This document shows positions 63,865 through 64,000 of a DNA stretch of 64,000 nt, piece by piece (position 1 is the stretch's first letter; each line of letters begins with the position of its first letter). The notes below the pieces were generated by a model. It was not told the DNA's origin, did not search any database, and worked only from the letters and a program-made list of their open reading frames with translations. Source of the stretch: Parabacteroides sp. Lineage in GTDB: Bacteria; Bacteroidota; Bacteroidia; Bacteroidales; Tannerellaceae. The translations under genes and the position numbers were made by a program. The stretch covers positions 1-64,000 of the forward strand of contig JAFUOJ010000010.1 of NCBI GenBank assembly GCA_017481945.1. The letters run 5' to 3'.

Positions 63865-64000
63865 ATGATGACACTTCCTATAATCGAATTGGAAAGGCTA
63901 AATCAAAGTATGACTTCCCGAGATAGCTATCAAGATGTTCTTTCTATTGTAGATGTAAATGGCAATATAGATATTGAACATTCTGACTCTCCGGACCGGT
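63865..64000 (+). CDS. unidentified gene, 5' part only
   Basis: An open frame starting ATGATG at 63865 runs off the window: MMTLPIIELERLN, then a polar segment rich in Ser and Asp to SDSPDR. About 45 residues are visible and I do not recognise the family; no signal peptide or motif is seen. A good promoter precedes it, so it is probably real. Divergent from the steroid-reductase operon. Confidence 0.55.
   Translation, partial: MMTLPIIELERLNQSMTSRDSYQDVLSIVDVNGNIDIEHSDSPDR

Overview
The window is chromosomal DNA of a Bacteroidales bacterium, most likely a Parabacteroides (inference from protein content; no search was run). Evidence: the Bacteroidota-type promoter (TTTG about 20 bp upstream of TAnnTTTG) recurs in front of genes, Shine-Dalgarno motifs are rare, and many families typical of the phylum are present (DUF4270, DUF4831, DUF4251, DUF4248, TlpA/DUF4369 lipoproteins, the fused NagB-like/PIG-L protein, a BspA/DUF4988 lipoprotein). 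Most of it is ordinary core genome in short operons separated by clear hairpin terminators.

Layout. 1-2.2 kb is an accessory patch: degenerate direct repeats, a BspA-like surface lipoprotein that ends abruptly, a compound hairpin, and a 389-bp gene-free element with 35-bp perfect terminal inverted repeats; it ends at a tRNA-Gly/tRNA-Tyr pair. 2.4-12.8 kb carries ribH, a TPR protein, recF-DUF721-DUF1232, comEB-S41 protease-5-formyl-THF cyclo-ligase, a purine permease with hpt, and an M3 peptidase. 13-20 kb is glycogen metabolism: debranching enzyme, glycosyltransferase and GH57 protein in one operon, facing a starch-synthase-like half protein with a DUF4270 lipoprotein. 20-38 kb holds panC-panD, an ECF sigma factor with a membrane partner, ffh, a TlpA protein, folD, tRNA-His, a peptide transporter, the NAD(P)HX repair enzyme, adk-obg-pgeF, zapA and rny. 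38-45 kb has an ABC-F ATPase, two tandem nagA copies and the NagB-like/PIG-L fusion. 45-48 kb is an accessory cassette (HU-like protein divergent from DUF4248 plus a VirE-N/DUF3987 protein). 49-60 kb is again core genome (ComB, oxidoreductase, sulfatase, ABC-F, M28 peptidase, EFR1, TlpA, S4 protein, pth, rplY).

60-63.6 kb is the most interesting part: an OmpR-type regulator whose receiver domain has lost all five canonical phosphotransfer residues, followed without gaps by a steroid 5-alpha-reductase family membrane enzyme, an Old-Yellow-Enzyme family reductase and a short-chain dehydrogenase. This set matches the 5AR/5BR/3-beta-HSDH genes known from gut Bacteroidales that turn 3-oxo-delta4 bile acids into allo- and iso-bile acids. 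The leader and promoter region contain a perfect 15-nt palindrome and a 10-bp-spaced direct repeat, so the operon may be controlled by a phosphorylation-independent regulator encoded within it.

Other points worth a look are the second NagA copy with altered metal ligands, the NagB-like domain without its catalytic residues, the starch-synthase-like protein without its substrate loop, possible inversion of the element upstream of the BspA lipoprotein, and a 9-bp repeat shared between the DUF3987 linker and its 3' flank.
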